Assembly (NCBI RefSeq): GCF_001512305.1
Contig: NZ_LNUT01000005.1
Span: forward strand, 375,090 to 439,089
DNA: 64,000 nucleotides
Source: Arthrobacter sp. EPSL27
Lineage (GTDB): Bacteria; Actinomycetota; Actinomycetes; Actinomycetales; Micrococcaceae
Reading direction: 5' to 3'
Shown: one piece after another, positions 63,574 through 64,000 of the stretch
How the letters are laid out: every line of letters begins with the position of its first letter
Numbering within the stretch: position 1 is the stretch's first letter
Program-made: the position numbers and the translations under genes
Notes under the pieces: generated by a model
Databases searched by the model: none
What the model saw: the letters and a program-made list of their open reading frames with translations, nothing else
What the model was told of the DNA's origin: nothing

Positions 63574-64000
63574 CTAGTTCCCCTTCAGTTCCATAAGCGC
63601 CTCGGCCAGGATGATGGCCTCGCGGGCTTCCCGGAGATCGCTGAGCAGCCCGGTGTCCGGAAGGGCTGAAACAGCAAGGGTGGAGCCTGCGAGGGATGAA
63701 AAAATGCTGCTCAGCTTGTCGCGGTCCTGGGAGAGCAGGCGGGATGAGTTCAATTTCGCCCTGCTGGACTCCAGCTCCTGGAGTGAATGGTGGATGGCCT
63801 CGCGGCGGCCGTGCATGACCGTCAGCCTGTCCCGGATGAGCTGGACTCGGCCGCGGAGCATCGATTCCATCTTTGCGGCCACGTCGTGGAGCTCGGTCAG
63901 TGCAGTGCGGGACTGCGGTGACCCGGTATGCCCGGCCAGGTGCTCGCCGACGAGGCGCCGCCGTCGTTCCCATTTCCGGACAGCTGATTCATAGGGCGCC
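63574..64000 (-). CDS. Coiled-coil protein, 5'-truncated by window edge
   Basis: The minus-strand frame is open to base 64000, giving at least 141 visible residues with the N-terminus missing. The sequence is helical and charged (MLRGRVQLIRDRLTVMHGR, then LQELESSRAKLNSSRLL), consistent with a coiled coil. GTG 63882 could start a 102-residue version, but the frame reads on sensibly upstream. No family recognised. Confidence 0.65.
   Translation of the reverse strand, partial: APYESAVRKWERRRRLVGEHLAGHTGSPQSRTALTELHDVAAKMESMLRGRVQLIRDRLTVMHGRREAIHHSLQELESSRAKLNSSRLLSQDRDKLSSIFSSLAGSTLAVSALPDTGLLSDLREAREAIILAEALMELKGN

Overview
The window is GC-rich, almost fully coding DNA from an actinobacterium. 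I infer a member of the Micrococcaceae close to Arthrobacter or Pseudarthrobacter. The reasons are the order obg-proB-proA-(small membrane protein)-nadD-(Pro-rich membrane protein)-rsfS, frequent GTG and TTG starts with ATGA or GTGA overlaps, an NrdHIEF class Ib ribonucleotide reductase, and paired class A penicillin-binding proteins. No rRNA, CRISPR array, integrase or transposase was seen. The first gene (obg) and the last gene (minus strand) run off the window.

Layout. 1-6714: housekeeping block (Obg GTPase, proline synthesis, NAD synthesis, ribosome silencing factor). 6857-7262: two identical tRNA-Ala(GGC) genes, each followed by its own terminator. 7346-11685: small metabolic and regulatory genes (PhnA-like zinc ribbon, flavin monooxygenase-like protein, RlmG/RsmC-like methyltransferase, ROK regulator). 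11861-17180: a six-gene MoxR/DUF58/VWA/TPR operon with overlapping or nearly abutting genes. 17521-20891: metF-metE behind a long untranslated leader. 20958-26087: DUF2004 protein, BCCT osmolyte transporter, aldehyde dehydrogenase and LysR regulator. 26088-30914: a four-gene lipid-modification operon (FAD protein, DUF1365, two cyclopropane-fatty-acid-synthase-like methyltransferases). 31386-36114: nrdH-nrdI-nrdE-[GIY-YIG homing endonuclease]-nrdF.

36115-42075 is an accessory island of visibly lower GC, wedged between nrdF and a 5'-truncated adenylate-forming ligase. It carries a two-gene CBASS anti-phage module (HNH-SAVED nuclease plus a CD-NTase with a C-terminal sensor domain). Facing it is a three-gene operon, sce7726-like (PD-(D/E)XK-type) / sce7725-like / RES-domain protein. 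I know of no assigned function for that set and regard it as the best candidate for an undescribed defence system.

42731-51709: LuxR-type TPR regulator, Rv2258c-like methyltransferase, a small membrane protein, and two paralogous class A PBPs flanking an SRPBCC-like gene. 51894-60466: a five-gene, 4-nt-overlap operon with a glycogen synthase (GT5)-GH57 fusion, a half-size ABC exporter and three phosphotransferase-fold proteins, two of which have lost the catalytic Asp and Asn. It looks like an uncharacterised glucan or glycoconjugate system. 60600-64000: secreted gamma-glutamyltransferase, a DinB-fold protein, and two small genes on the minus strand.

All functional calls come from motifs and family resemblance read by eye. 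No database search was run.
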